In this document: piece after piece, positions 44,475 to 53,148 of the stretch
Layout of the letters: each line of letters starts with the position of its first letter
Position numbering within the stretch: the first letter of the stretch is position 1
Assembly: GCA_963669435.1 (NCBI GenBank)
Contig: OY770025.1
Span: forward strand, 620,001 to 684,000
Direction of reading: 5' to 3'
DNA length: 64,000 nt
From: CALJFL01 sp963669435
GTDB taxonomy: Bacteria > Pseudomonadota > Gammaproteobacteria > Pseudomonadales > Halieaceae
The notes under the pieces: model-generated
What the model saw: the letters and a program-made list of their open reading frames with translations, nothing else
The model's database searches: none
What the model was told of the DNA's origin: nothing
Program-made: the position numbers and the translations under genes

Positions 44475-45203
44475 CTAGCGCCACCAGCCACCTGCGGCCT
44501 GTACAGGGCCGAGTTGATTACTATCACTTACCCAGGCAACGACGGCCAACTTCTCCGCACCCTCAGATTCACGTGCTGCAGGCAGTTGGCCGCGCCATTG
44601 GTTGTTTTGACTGCTGAACGAATCGTGTCCCAGAACGACAAAGTCGTGGCGCAGTTCGCGTCCCTTGTTCTCTCCGGCACGAACCGGGGTGGTGAGGCCG
44701 AAGCCAAGAATGGCAACATGCAGGGTATCAGTGTCAGAGACATTTTCCTCTGGCGCAAATCGCGCCGAAAACCCCTCTCCCTCGGGTATAAATTCCAGTA
44801 CACCAACCCGCTCATCACTGAACGGAATCTGTTTGGAGTGCCGTCGCCAGGATCGCCATTCCTGCCCGGCGGCCATCACGCCCGGTGTATACACGGCACT
44901 GGTAATGCGCTGGCGGCGATAGTCACGTTGTCGCTCGGCAAATTCAGCCGTGGCGAAGCGATCTTCCCATCCCAGGTAATTCCAGTAATCCACATGGAAT
45001 GCCACCGGAATCAATCGCTGCCACAAATCAGGGTGATCAAGCATACCCGAGAACCAGCGGTCGGCAGGGGGACAGGAACTGCAACCTTCCGAGGTATAGA
45101 GCTCCAGCAAGGTGGCTCTTTCTGCCGCCGAGCGGAAACCCTCCTGTGCCAGGGTCGGCTGTGCAATAAGCAAAGAAACGAGCATCAAGGTTCGTATCAT
45201 CAT
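44475..45203 (-). CDS. DUF1223 thioredoxin-fold secreted protein
   Basis: The start at 45203 gives about 242 residues with a signal peptide (ending near TLAQ) and a thioredoxin-like fold carrying CSSC (Cys41 and Cys44) in LYTSEGCSSCPPADRW. VAFHVDYWNYLGWEDRF and YTPGVMAAGQEW are the other DUF1223 landmarks. Function is unknown; a periplasmic redox role is inferred. The frame stays open upstream but has no homology. Confidence 0.82.
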   Translation of the reverse strand: MMIRTLMLVSLLIAQPTLAQEGFRSAAERATLLELYTSEGCSSCPPADRWFSGMLDHPDLWQRLIPVAFHVDYWNYLGWEDRFATAEFAERQRDYRRQRITSAVYTPGVMAAGQEWRSWRRHSKQIPFSDERVGVLEFIPEGEGFSARFAPEENVSDTDTLHVAILGFGLTTPVRAGENKGRELRHDFVVLGHDSFSSQNNQWRGQLPAARESEGAEKLAVVAWVSDSNQLGPVQAAGGWWR

Positions 45204-45246
45204 GAAGGTACGACCGGGAGCAAACGAAAAAGTTCTGACGGATGAG

Positions 45247-46011
45247 TTATTGCGCTTCGCCGATGTATCCCCCAGCGCGCGGCAAGCCGAGCAATCCGGG
45301 GACACGCCGCGCCGGCGGCGTAGACGCCCGACTCCAGGGCGGTGGCATGCGCATACCGTAAGATGCAGCGAGCAGCGCACAAGTCTGCCATGCAATGAAT
45401 ATCCAGTAATTTTCGTAGAACGCAAAGTGCGTCAGACACAGCGTCATATTGGGGATATGCGTGCGCGGTACTTTCTGGCGGATGGATTCCGGTGAATCGT
45501 GTTCCGGCGAAACATAGACATCCCAGCACAAATCCATCCACAACGCCTGCCACACGGATATCATGGTGTACGCCATCAGCCAGACAACCCAGGTCGGCAG
45601 GTCACCGGCAAACAACAGAGCAAGGTGCCAGAACGAGAGAAAATAAAGCCCCGTGGTAATCCCCCAGGACAAGCCAAAGAATCCCTGACTGAAAAAAGCC
45701 AGCGGCCGGCCAAAGCGCAGCGTATTGCTGTACCAGTATCCCCAATATGCCACCAGGATAAAGACCGTAACGGCCAGGGTGCTCAACCACCAAAGGGGGC
45801 TTCGTAGCTGCAAATCGGTCACCAGCGGGGTGGACAGGGCAGCGTCCAACGCTCCGCTCAAATGGGCCGCCAGAAGGCACCAGTTAAAGTACATCGCGGC
45901 GCGCAACCAGGCTGCTGGCGCTGACCAGATATCTGCCGCATGCCGGCGAAAACGCAGCAGGTAGAGGCTGGCGAACACCAGCATTATCAGCAGTAAAAAG
46001 CCTGAAAACAC
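45247..46011 (-). CDS. Membrane protein of unknown function, about six membrane segments
   Basis: 254 residues with hydrophobic stretches at about 1-19, 35-55, 75-97, 105-127, 135-155 and 205-220, and a basic proline-rich tail. WGYWYSNTLRFGRPLAFFSQG and LTHFAFYENYWIFIAWQ are distinctive but I recognise no family. The start is GTG at 46011, ten bases after a GAGG. It is divergent from the aldehyde dehydrogenase across 73 bases and 43 bases upstream of the DUF1223 gene on the same strand. Confidence 0.65.
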   Translation of the reverse strand: MFSGFLLLIMLVFASLYLLRFRRHAADIWSAPAAWLRAAMYFNWCLLAAHLSGALDAALSTPLVTDLQLRSPLWWLSTLAVTVFILVAYWGYWYSNTLRFGRPLAFFSQGFFGLSWGITTGLYFLSFWHLALLFAGDLPTWVVWLMAYTMISVWQALWMDLCWDVYVSPEHDSPESIRQKVPRTHIPNMTLCLTHFAFYENYWIFIAWQTCALLAASYGMRMPPPWSRASTPPARRVPGLLGLPRAGGYIGEAQ

Positions 46012-46040
46012 GGTGCTTTCACCTCTTCAATATACTCAAC

Positions 46041-46055
46041 ATAGAGTCTATAGAC
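46041..46055. promoter_or_regulatory. Overlapping palindromes in a divergent intergenic region
   Basis: ATAGAGTCTAT (46041-46051) and GTCTATAGAC (46046-46055) are both perfect palindromes and overlap. They lie in the 73-base gap between the membrane protein gene and the aldehyde dehydrogenase gene, where an operator would be expected. No regulator is adjacent. Confidence 0.35.
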
Positions 46056-46084
46056 AGGCCCCACATTGAATTTGACAATTCGCA

Positions 46085-47635
46085 ATGAAACGTAAAGGCC
46101 TGTCTCCCAAACTGCAGGAAATTCACCAAGTAGCTGACAACGTGCACCAGACCACCAGGCAATCGACAGAAAGTGCCGCAACCACCCTGCCCGAACTTCG
46201 CAGTTATATCAACGGCGAGGCGGTTGTGCCTGCCGTGGACCGGAAGAATTGCCTGCGCAACCCAAATGATACCCAGCCGCTGCAAGATCAGCTGTCCTCG
46301 TCGCCGGAGCAGGTAGAAGACGCACTGCAGGCCGCGGACGCCGCCTATCAAAGTGGCGAGTGGGAAAACACCCCGACCGAGGAACGCGCACAACTGCTTG
46401 AGCAAATTGCAGATAAGTTAGCTGAGGACGACAACCGAACACGCATCGCCCATGCCGACGCCATAACCACAGGCGCAGTGATCAGGGTGACGGAGAAAAT
46501 GGCGGCACTCGCGCCCTTTGTTTTTCGTGGCGCGGCAACCTACCTTCGCGAGGGCCACCTGGAGCAGAGCCTGCCGGGTAAGCTGGGTGAGGTTGAGTAT
46601 TTTCGTCGGCCCTGGGGCCCTGCGCTGCTGGTGAACCCGTGGAATGGCCCAACCGCCATCGGCTCACACAAAATTGCCAGCGCTCTGGCGGCGGGCGCAC
46701 CGTGCATTATGAAACCCTCGGAGTGGGCGCCCCACTCCGTGATCATTATGGCCGAGGTTATTCACCAGTTGGGCCTGCCCGAAGGTGTTTTCCAACTGAC
46801 CTGCGGAAATCGCGACGCAGGTAGCATCATGGTCGATGACCCGAGAATCAAGTCGATCAGCTTTACCGGCGGCACCGCCGGTGGACGCGTTATCGCCCGG
46901 GCCTGTGCAGAGAACTTCAGGCCCACGCAACTCGAACTTGGCGGCAACAACCCGCTGATCGTGTTTGCCGATGCCGACCTGGACAAGGCGGCGGCGGGCA
47001 TTGCCTATGGACTTATTAACCTGAATGCCCAGTGGTGTAGGGCACTGGGTCGCGTGCTGGTACACCACTCGGTAAAAGACCAGTTGTTGCAGCGCGTCGA
47101 GAAAGCCCTGGCAGCTATCCGTCTGGGCCACTCGCTGGACTCGGAGTCGGATATGGGTCCGCTCATTCACCAGGGGCATTTCAATGATGTGCAGGCAGAG
47201 ATAGAAAGGCTGCGCAGCGCGGGCGGGGAATTGATCTGCCCGACACCATTGCCTGACTTACCCGGATACTTCGTGCCACCGACACTGGTAGAGGGTTGCA
47301 AACCCGAAGATACAACGGAAGAAATTTTCGGGCCCGTGGCCAGTGTGCATAGCTTTGATTCTGAGGCCGAGGCACTGCAATTGGCCAACGGTACTGATTA
47401 CGGTCTGGCAGCCTACGTTTACAGCGAAAACTCCGAGCAGGCCTATCGATTCGCGCGCCAACTGCGCACAGGCGGCGTTAAAATCAATGGCTATAGTTTG
47501 CTATCGCTCAGCAGTGCGCCACGCGGCGCCTGGGGCATCTCCGGGCTGGGTGAGGAAGGTACGCGCGAATCCATCGAGTTCTTCACCGGGGCGCGTACCG
47601 TGGGCTTATCTCCCCAGGACACTATCGGCAGCTAA
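46085..47635 (+). CDS. NAD(P)-dependent aldehyde dehydrogenase
   Basis: 516-residue aldehyde dehydrogenase with an extra N-terminal segment of about 35 residues. Key residues are present: Asn187 (NPWNGP), Lys210 (KPSEWAP), Glu284 (ELGGNNP) and Cys318 (NAQWCRALGR). Two motifs are unusual: FTGGTAGG replaces the common FTGS, and WCRALGR replaces QxCxAxxR. Together these place it outside the common betaine- or acetaldehyde-type groups; substrate unknown. It stands alone, convergent with the DUF2141 gene. Confidence 0.85.
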   Translation: MKRKGLSPKLQEIHQVADNVHQTTRQSTESAATTLPELRSYINGEAVVPAVDRKNCLRNPNDTQPLQDQLSSSPEQVEDALQAADAAYQSGEWENTPTEERAQLLEQIADKLAEDDNRTRIAHADAITTGAVIRVTEKMAALAPFVFRGAATYLREGHLEQSLPGKLGEVEYFRRPWGPALLVNPWNGPTAIGSHKIASALAAGAPCIMKPSEWAPHSVIIMAEVIHQLGLPEGVFQLTCGNRDAGSIMVDDPRIKSISFTGGTAGGRVIARACAENFRPTQLELGGNNPLIVFADADLDKAAAGIAYGLINLNAQWCRALGRVLVHHSVKDQLLQRVEKALAAIRLGHSLDSESDMGPLIHQGHFNDVQAEIERLRSAGGELICPTPLPDLPGYFVPPTLVEGCKPEDTTEEIFGPVASVHSFDSEAEALQLANGTDYGLAAYVYSENSEQAYRFARQLRTGGVKINGYSLLSLSSAPRGAWGISGLGEEGTRESIEFFTGARTVGLSPQDTIGS

Positions 47636-47642
47636 GCGCTCC

Positions 47643-48110
47643 CTAAATTTCCTCCATGGAAATATTCTGGGTAACCGGCTCATCCCCCAGTGTGAAAACT
47701 GCATCCTTATACTTGGGTGGCCCGAACTTTGGCCGCGCATTATTGGACAATGCAACCGGTTCCTTGGGTATACCGATGAAGTTGGTGTCAAGCGTACCGT
47801 TATCGTTCGCATCGTAGAAGATAGACAGTGCGTACTCACCGGGCGGCAACGACAGTTCAGTGCGCACCACACCCTCTGAGCGCGCATCGGCGATCACGAC
47901 TTCACTACGCATCACCGTTTCTTCTCCCAACCAGGTATCCTTGGAGTCATAGACGGAAACAAAAATTCGACCCTCGGCCTCCTCCAGGCCGGTTAACGCG
48001 ACCAACACACTGGAGAGAGTCTCGCCCTCAACCGGGGATTCTTCCGCAATTATCAGGTTGCTGCCGAGCAACAACGTGAATAGCGCGATACAATTCATCA
48101 ACGATTTCAT
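47643..48110 (-). CDS. DUF2141 secreted protein
   Basis: The ATG at 48110 gives 155 residues with a signal peptide of about 21 residues. The body matches DUF2141: EGRIFVSVYDSKDTWLGEE, PPGEYALSIFYDANDNGTLD and GIPKEPVALSNNARPKFGPP. These are small beta-sandwich exported proteins of unknown function. It converges on the aldehyde dehydrogenase with a 7-base gap. Confidence 0.85.
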   Translation of the reverse strand: MKSLMNCIALFTLLLGSNLIIAEESPVEGETLSSVLVALTGLEEAEGRIFVSVYDSKDTWLGEETVMRSEVVIADARSEGVVRTELSLPPGEYALSIFYDANDNGTLDTNFIGIPKEPVALSNNARPKFGPPKYKDAVFTLGDEPVTQNISMEEI

Positions 48111-48300
48111 TACGTCTTTCCAAGAGATATTGTGACGCATGATATAAGCATCTCAGGAATAAAATCACAACAGGGAAACGTGTAACCATGGTTCGTGCAT
48201 GAGTTCCCAGCGCCTCGTCAGCATCCATTTCATATGTAGGATGGCTGCGCCCGCGAGGGATAGCGAAATTTAAGCAATCTCCAAAGGGTTGAAAAACAGC

Positions 48301-48840
48301 GTGAAGAACATCGATTTACAGCCCACTCTAGTCGGGGAGACGTTGCACCTACGGCCCTTAAGAGATAGCGATTTTGACTCGTTGTATAGCGCTGCCAGCG
48401 ATCCGAAAATCTGGGAGTCACATCCGGACACTGAGCGGTACAAGCGAGAAGCGTTCCAAAAGCGGTTCTTCGATACAGCCATCCAGAATAAAGGCGCGCT
48501 GTTGATCCAAAAGAAAGCGAGTGAACAGGTCATCGGTTCCAGCCGCTACTACGACTGGATTCCCGAGAGCCGTGAAATCGGCATCGGCTACACCTTCATC
48601 ACTCGTAATCACTGGGGCGATGGCACCAATGCTGAACTTAAATCACTGATGCTTGACCATATCTGTCAGTGGGCAAAAACCGTCTGGTTCCATGTGGGCA
48701 AAGAGAATCTTCGCTCGCGTCGCGCCGTTGAAAAACTTGGCGCCAGGCTAAGTCATTCTGAAAAAAGAGAGCTTGACGGCAAGCCCCATACCCAACTGTT
48801 CTATCGTCTCGAAAGCGGCGATATCCAGGTAGCCTCTTAG
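48301..48840 (+). CDS. GNAT-family N-acetyltransferase (RimJ/RimL-like)
   Basis: About 179 residues of the GNAT fold: LHLRPLRDSDFDSLYSAASD at the start, GSSRYYDW and REIGIGYTFI as core strands, and HVGKENLRSRRAVEKLGA as the acetyl-CoA and helix alpha-4 region. I choose GTG at 48301, twelve bases after AAAGGG; a TTG at 48289 is also in frame. Substrate unknown. It is coupled to the next gene by a TAGTG overlap. Confidence 0.8.
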   Translation: MKNIDLQPTLVGETLHLRPLRDSDFDSLYSAASDPKIWESHPDTERYKREAFQKRFFDTAIQNKGALLIQKKASEQVIGSSRYYDWIPESREIGIGYTFITRNHWGDGTNAELKSLMLDHICQWAKTVWFHVGKENLRSRRAVEKLGARLSHSEKRELDGKPHTQLFYRLESGDIQVAS

Positions 48841-49598
48841 TGGCCAATAGAAAACCAGCGGTCGATTACGACGAGGCGGGAAGATGCTATGGCATATTCC
48901 GCAGTCCGGATTCGCGAATCGCAGCTTTCGTCGATACGGCCCTGCAAGATATGAACTCAGTGGTGAATATCGGAGCGGGAACCGGTTCCTATGAACCCTG
49001 CGGAAAAGTGGTTTCCGCGCTAGAGCCATCGTTGACGATGATTCGCCAACGAACGCCTCGTGCAAACACCACAATATGCCAGGCTGTCGCTGAACAACTG
49101 CCCTTTCGCACCAAATCTCACGACGCCGCCACCGCCTTCCTGACTATTCACCACTGGCAAGATTGGCGACAGGGCCTAATTGAGGCCCGTCGAGTGGCGC
49201 GCAAAAAGATCGTGCTTCTCACCTGGACAGGCATGCCCAAAGGGTTCTGGCTCTACGATTATTTACCGCAGATCAAAGAGGCGGACCGAGCCCTGTTTCC
49301 GAGTATCGAGCAAATAAGCGCAATTGTCGGCGCGGTTGATGTAACCCCCATACCCATCCCCGCCGACTGTACCGATGGCTTTTTGTGTGCCTATTGGGCG
49401 CGTCCCGAAAAGTACCTTGACGTAAAGGCCCGTTCCGCTATTTCAACCTTTGCCCGTGACATCGATACCCAAGCGGGGTTGTCGCGCTTACGCAAAGATC
49501 TGGACAATGGCACTTGGCGCGCGAAGCATGGCCATTTACTCAAGCTGGATGACTTTGACTATGGTTATCGACTCTTGGTTGCGCAGCTGCCTGACTGA
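48840..49598 (+). CDS. Class I SAM-dependent methyltransferase
   Basis: 252-residue methyltransferase (Methyltransf_11 type) with the SAM-binding NIGAGTGSYE (43-52), an acidic strand end SALEPS and the AEQLPF and DAATAFLTIHHW motifs. The start is GTG at 48840, sharing a base with the acetyltransferase stop. The pair may modify the same target, but nothing shows what it is. It converges on the pirin gene with 8 bases between. Confidence 0.8.
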   Translation: MANRKPAVDYDEAGRCYGIFRSPDSRIAAFVDTALQDMNSVVNIGAGTGSYEPCGKVVSALEPSLTMIRQRTPRANTTICQAVAEQLPFRTKSHDAATAFLTIHHWQDWRQGLIEARRVARKKIVLLTWTGMPKGFWLYDYLPQIKEADRALFPSIEQISAIVGAVDVTPIPIPADCTDGFLCAYWARPEKYLDVKARSAISTFARDIDTQAGLSRLRKDLDNGTWRAKHGHLLKLDDFDYGYRLLVAQLPD

Positions 49599-49606
49599 GA
49601 GGTATA

Positions 49607-50449
49607 TCAATTGGATAGATTTTGCAGAAATACAGGGTCTTGAAAATCTCGGATCGCCTGCTCGATTTCCTGCGGAGTATTCATTACGAACGGGCCATAC
49701 TGCGCTATTGGCTCGCCTATTGGCTTGCCGCTGAGCACTAGCACTTGGGCGCCCTCACCGCTCGCATGAAGACTGAGAACTTCACCAGCACTGTACACAC
49801 CCAGGGTGCGATTCGCCAATCCTTCAGTTGCGCCTCCATAAACGTATACCATAGCTAAGTTACCAGGGTTAAAGGCCAATTCGACTGACCCATTGGCTGG
49901 CAGGGTCAAATCCGCCATTACTGGCTGAGTGAATGCCTCGGCGATAGGACCCTCCAGATTATCCTGGCCCGCTTGTACACTTCCAGCAATCACGCGCACA
50001 GAACCGCCACGCTGCAATGACCTCTCTGCCACTTCAGAACTCTGAATTTCCTGGTAGGCTGCCGGTTGCATTTTTTCGGCAGCGGGCAGGTTAAGCCACA
50101 ATTGAAACCCATGCAGTAAGCCCTGCTCCTGTTCGGGCATCTCCGAGTGCAGCACCCCGGCACCCGCCGTCATCCACTGCACGTCTCCCGCGCCAATGAC
50201 ACCCTCGTTCCCCATATGATCGCGGTGACGCATGCGTCCCGCCTTCATATAGGTGATGGTTTCGAAACCGCGATGAGGATGCTGAGGGAAGCCACCGATG
50301 TAGTCCGCTGCGTCATCGGAATTGATTTCGTCAATCATCAAAAACGGATTCAGAACCTGTTGCACCTCGCGTCCGCCCAGGCGATGGATGCGTACGCCAT
50401 CGCCATCCTGGGCCGGTCTGGCGGCAATGACCTGTTGTAGCTTTCTCAT
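49607..50449 (-). CDS. Pirin-family protein
   Basis: Bicupin iron protein; pirins of this type can have quercetinase activity (YhaK/YhhW group). The ATG at 50449 follows a strong AGGAGG and gives 280 residues. The four iron ligands are all present: His57 and His59 (HPHRGFETITY), His101 and Glu103 (GAGVLHSEMPE). It is the last gene of the doxX-yqjG-pirin operon, 28 bases after yqjG. Confidence 0.9.
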   Translation of the reverse strand: MRKLQQVIAARPAQDGDGVRIHRLGGREVQQVLNPFLMIDEINSDDAADYIGGFPQHPHRGFETITYMKAGRMRHRDHMGNEGVIGAGDVQWMTAGAGVLHSEMPEQEQGLLHGFQLWLNLPAAEKMQPAAYQEIQSSEVAERSLQRGGSVRVIAGSVQAGQDNLEGPIAEAFTQPVMADLTLPANGSVELAFNPGNLAMVYVYGGATEGLANRTLGVYSAGEVLSLHASGEGAQVLVLSGKPIGEPIAQYGPFVMNTPQEIEQAIRDFQDPVFLQNLSN

Positions 50450-50477
50450 GGTTGTCCTCCTCATTAATCAGGTGGCG

Positions 50478-51461
50478 CTAAGCCGACTGGGCCTCAGCAC
50501 TATCCGCCAGCGCCTCCCGACCATGTGGCGCCATAAAATCCTGTTCAGGCCCCACCGGTACAATGCCCGTAGGGTTAATGGTCAGGTGGCTGGCATAGTA
50601 ATGAGTTTTGATATGGTCGAAACTCACCGTTTCGGCAACGCCTGGCACCTGGTACAACTCGCGCACATAGGCGCTGATGGCCGGATAATCGGCAATGCGT
50701 TGGCGGTTGGCCTTGAAGTGCCCGAAATACACGGCATCAAATCGAATCAAGGTCGTAAACAGGCGCCAATCCGACTCCGTGATCCCGTCTCCCGCCAGGT
50801 AACGCTGTGCAGTCAGCAGTTCTTCCACCCAGTCCAGCGATTCGAACAAGCGCTCAAATGCCTGCTCGTAGACCCGCTGGGACGTTGCAAAGCCTGCGCG
50901 GTAAACACCGTTATTAATGGTGTCGTAGACCCGCTCATTGATCGCATCGATTGCCTCGCGCAGCTCCGCGGGGTAGTAGTCGTCGCTGTTACCCGTCAAG
51001 TGATTAAACGCGGTGTTGAACATGCGAATAATTTCGGACGACTCGTTACTGACGATCGTCTCGGTCTGCTTGTCCCAGAGCACAGGTACAGTTACACGAC
51101 CTTCGTACCCTGGATCCGCCTTCAGGTACAACTGGTACAAAAAATCCAGACCGTACAGCGGTTCATCCACTTCCCAACCATTCTCCAACATGACGGGGTC
51201 CACGACGGTGACATCGATGTAATCCTCCAGCTGTTTTAGCTGCCTGAAAATCAATGTGCGATGTGCCCATGGGCAAGCCAGCGACACGTAGAGGTGATAA
51301 CGCCCCTTCTCTGCCTTGAACCCCGGCTCGCCATTGGGCCCTGCGCTGCCGTCAGCTGTCAGCCAGTTGCGAAAGCGGCTGTCCTGGCGGCGAAATTCGC
51401 CGCCACTGCTGTCGGTGTCATACCACTGATCCACCCACTTACCCTGCTGCAATAATCCCAT
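50478..51461 (-). CDS. yqjG: Glutathionyl-hydroquinone reductase (YqjG/Xi-class GST)
   Basis: Reduces glutathionyl-hydroquinones to hydroquinones, cleaning up quinone adducts. The 327 residues carry the catalytic Cys63 in SLACPWAHRTL, VPVLWDKQTETIVSNESSEIIRM for glutathione binding and a C-terminal helical domain. The start has AGGAG at nine bases. It lies between doxX (38 bases upstream) and pirin. Confidence 0.93.
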   Translation of the reverse strand: MGLLQQGKWVDQWYDTDSSGGEFRRQDSRFRNWLTADGSAGPNGEPGFKAEKGRYHLYVSLACPWAHRTLIFRQLKQLEDYIDVTVVDPVMLENGWEVDEPLYGLDFLYQLYLKADPGYEGRVTVPVLWDKQTETIVSNESSEIIRMFNTAFNHLTGNSDDYYPAELREAIDAINERVYDTINNGVYRAGFATSQRVYEQAFERLFESLDWVEELLTAQRYLAGDGITESDWRLFTTLIRFDAVYFGHFKANRQRIADYPAISAYVRELYQVPGVAETVSFDHIKTHYYASHLTINPTGIVPVGPEQDFMAPHGREALADSAEAQSA

Positions 51462-51499
51462 TGCTTTTCTCCTGTTCGAATCGGTTAGTTTGAGTCGGC

Positions 51500-51973
51500 C
51501 TATGCCAGCCGCGGCTGGGCAGTTACGCCGGTACCCAGTTGCGCCTGTAACACACGGTCTGCACTGAAGCTCCCCGCGCCGCGAAATACCAGGGCGACAC
51601 TAATGACCAGCAGCGCCAGTCCAAACTCGTAGCCGTTGTTCGACATGAACAGGCCATTGGGCAGGTGCACGGAGACAATGGCCACAAGCATGGTAAATGC
51701 CAGTACCAATGCCGCGGGGCGAACCAGCAAACCGGCGATCAATAACAGGCCGCCGAAGAATTCCGCGCTTCCCGCCAACGCGGCCATGACCAGACCGGGT
51801 TCAATACCGATAGATGCCATCCAGTTGCCGGTCGCTTCCAGACCATAGCCGCCAAACCAGCCAAACAATTTTTGTGCGCCGTGGGCGGCGAAAATGACAC
51901 CGGCACCCAGGCGCAGTGGCAATGTATCGATACCCGCGTGTGTCGAAAGGGTTTTCTCAACTATTGTGTTCAT
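51500..51973 (-). CDS. yqjF: DoxX-family membrane protein (YqjF-like)
   Basis: 157-residue DoxX protein with four membrane segments (LRLGAGVIFAAHGAQKLFGW, GSAEFFGGLLLIAGLLVRP, LAFTMLVAIVSVHLPNG, LALLVISVALVFRGAGS). The ATG at 51973 follows GGAGAAG. It heads the operon with yqjG and pirin and is divergent from a YhaJ-like regulator; in Escherichia coli yqjF-yqjG is under YhaJ control. A candidate -10 (TAGAAT on the minus strand, 52050-52055) would start transcription near 52043. Confidence 0.85.
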   Translation of the reverse strand: MNTIVEKTLSTHAGIDTLPLRLGAGVIFAAHGAQKLFGWFGGYGLEATGNWMASIGIEPGLVMAALAGSAEFFGGLLLIAGLLVRPAALVLAFTMLVAIVSVHLPNGLFMSNNGYEFGLALLVISVALVFRGAGSFSADRVLQAQLGTGVTAQPRLA

Positions 51974-52095
51974 TAAACTTCTCCAGTAAGTCGTGATTTG
52001 AATGCGGCACCCGTCTTGTAAACGTGTCTGCCTCCAGTTGTCAGACGCCATTCTAGCGACCCCAGATTTGCCAATAAGGCCTATTTTCTGTTTAA

Positions 52096-52118
52096 AATGA
52101 TCAAAATATTAGATCATT
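52096..52118. promoter_or_regulatory. LysR-type operator palindrome
   Basis: AATGATC and GATCATT are perfect 7-base arms around a 9-base A/T spacer, containing the T-N11-A pattern of LysR-type sites. The centre (52107) is 64 bases upstream of the predicted doxX start of transcription, where LysR proteins usually bind, and 27 bases upstream of the regulator's own start codon. Confidence 0.6.
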
Positions 52119-52133
52119 GACGGAGTGGCGATA

Positions 52134-53033
52134 TTGGATAGAAACCCAATAACTATCGAGGCGCTGGAAACACTGGATGCTATTGAGAGGCGCGGCAGTT
52201 TCGCCAAAGCATCTGAAGAGCTGAATAAAGCGACTTCGGCGGTATCCTACACCGTGCAGAAGCTGGAAGATCAGCTCGACGTCGCCCTCTTCCAACGCCA
52301 GGGGCGCCGTTCGGTACTCACGCCAGCCGGGGAACTGCTATTGGCGGAAGGCCGGGAGATTCTCAGCGCCGCCAAACGACTGGCGGGCAAGACCCGGGAA
52401 GTGGCAACCGGGTGGGAACCGCGCATCAATGTCGCCCTCGAGTCCCTGCAACACTACGAGGCATTCTTCCGTGTGCTCGCCGATTTCCTGGACGAACACC
52501 CGACAATCGAGATCGACGTACGCGAATCTGTGCTCAATGGTGGCTGGGAAGCGCTGGAACTTGGGCAGGTAGACCTCGTACTGGGCTCGCCCGGCCCGGT
52601 ACCACAGCAAAAAGGTTACCGGGCCGTTTCGATCAAAACACCCGAACTGGTTCCCGTTATTGCGGCCCAACATCCCCAGGCAAGTCACGCTACCCGCCCA
52701 TCTGCTGAGAATGCCCAACTGGATTCACTGCGGCGAGTGATAACCCATGACACATCGGTTACCGACATAGCTCGCACCGCGGGACTGAGCAGCGATGGCA
52801 GAAAATTCTACGTACAAAATATTGACCAGAAAGTCGCCGCGATACGCGCGGGGATTGGCATTGGCCACTTGCCTCGTCAGCGGGTCCAGTCCCACCTGGA
52901 CTGCGGCGAGCTATTACAACTGCAAGGGATCGAACCGCAGACCCACGATAATTACATGGCGTGGAAAATCGCCAACAAGGGTATGGGACTGAAAGCGCTG
53001 ACAGGCATGCTGCAAACCGCGCTTGCTATATGA
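52134..53033 (+). CDS. yhaJ: LysR-family regulator, YhaJ-like
   Basis: LysR-type regulator with an N-terminal winged helix (ALETLDAIERRGSFAKASEEL, then AVSYTVQKLEDQL) and a substrate-binding domain. The stretch after the linker (GWEPRINVALESL) and the AWKIANKGMGLKAL end resemble YhaJ, which in Escherichia coli senses quinone-type metabolites and activates yqjF. I prefer TTG at 52134, eight bases after GGAG, over GTG at 52125; this gives 299 residues. It is divergent from the doxX-yqjG-pirin operon that it probably controls. Confidence 0.85.
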   Translation: MDRNPITIEALETLDAIERRGSFAKASEELNKATSAVSYTVQKLEDQLDVALFQRQGRRSVLTPAGELLLAEGREILSAAKRLAGKTREVATGWEPRINVALESLQHYEAFFRVLADFLDEHPTIEIDVRESVLNGGWEALELGQVDLVLGSPGPVPQQKGYRAVSIKTPELVPVIAAQHPQASHATRPSAENAQLDSLRRVITHDTSVTDIARTAGLSSDGRKFYVQNIDQKVAAIRAGIGIGHLPRQRVQSHLDCGELLQLQGIEPQTHDNYMAWKIANKGMGLKALTGMLQTALAI

Positions 53034-53148
53034 TCTAAGGAGAGAAACCTCGGGACTTACGCATTTGTGATTAAGTTAGGCCATTCGGCGTGTTTCTGAG
53101 ATCAAAAATTTAAACACTATCGACCGCCCCGCCACGAGAGGGTTACTT

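Noticed and set aside
48235..48265. GTAGGATGG-containing stretch resembling intergenic repeats of Pseudomonas-like genomes
   Set aside because: No inverted partner and no second copy seen in the window.
50322..51239. Long open frame (305 codons) on the plus strand
   Set aside because: It is antisense to yqjG, whose product has a full catalytic motif and a strong ribosome site; the antisense translation has no recognisable domain.
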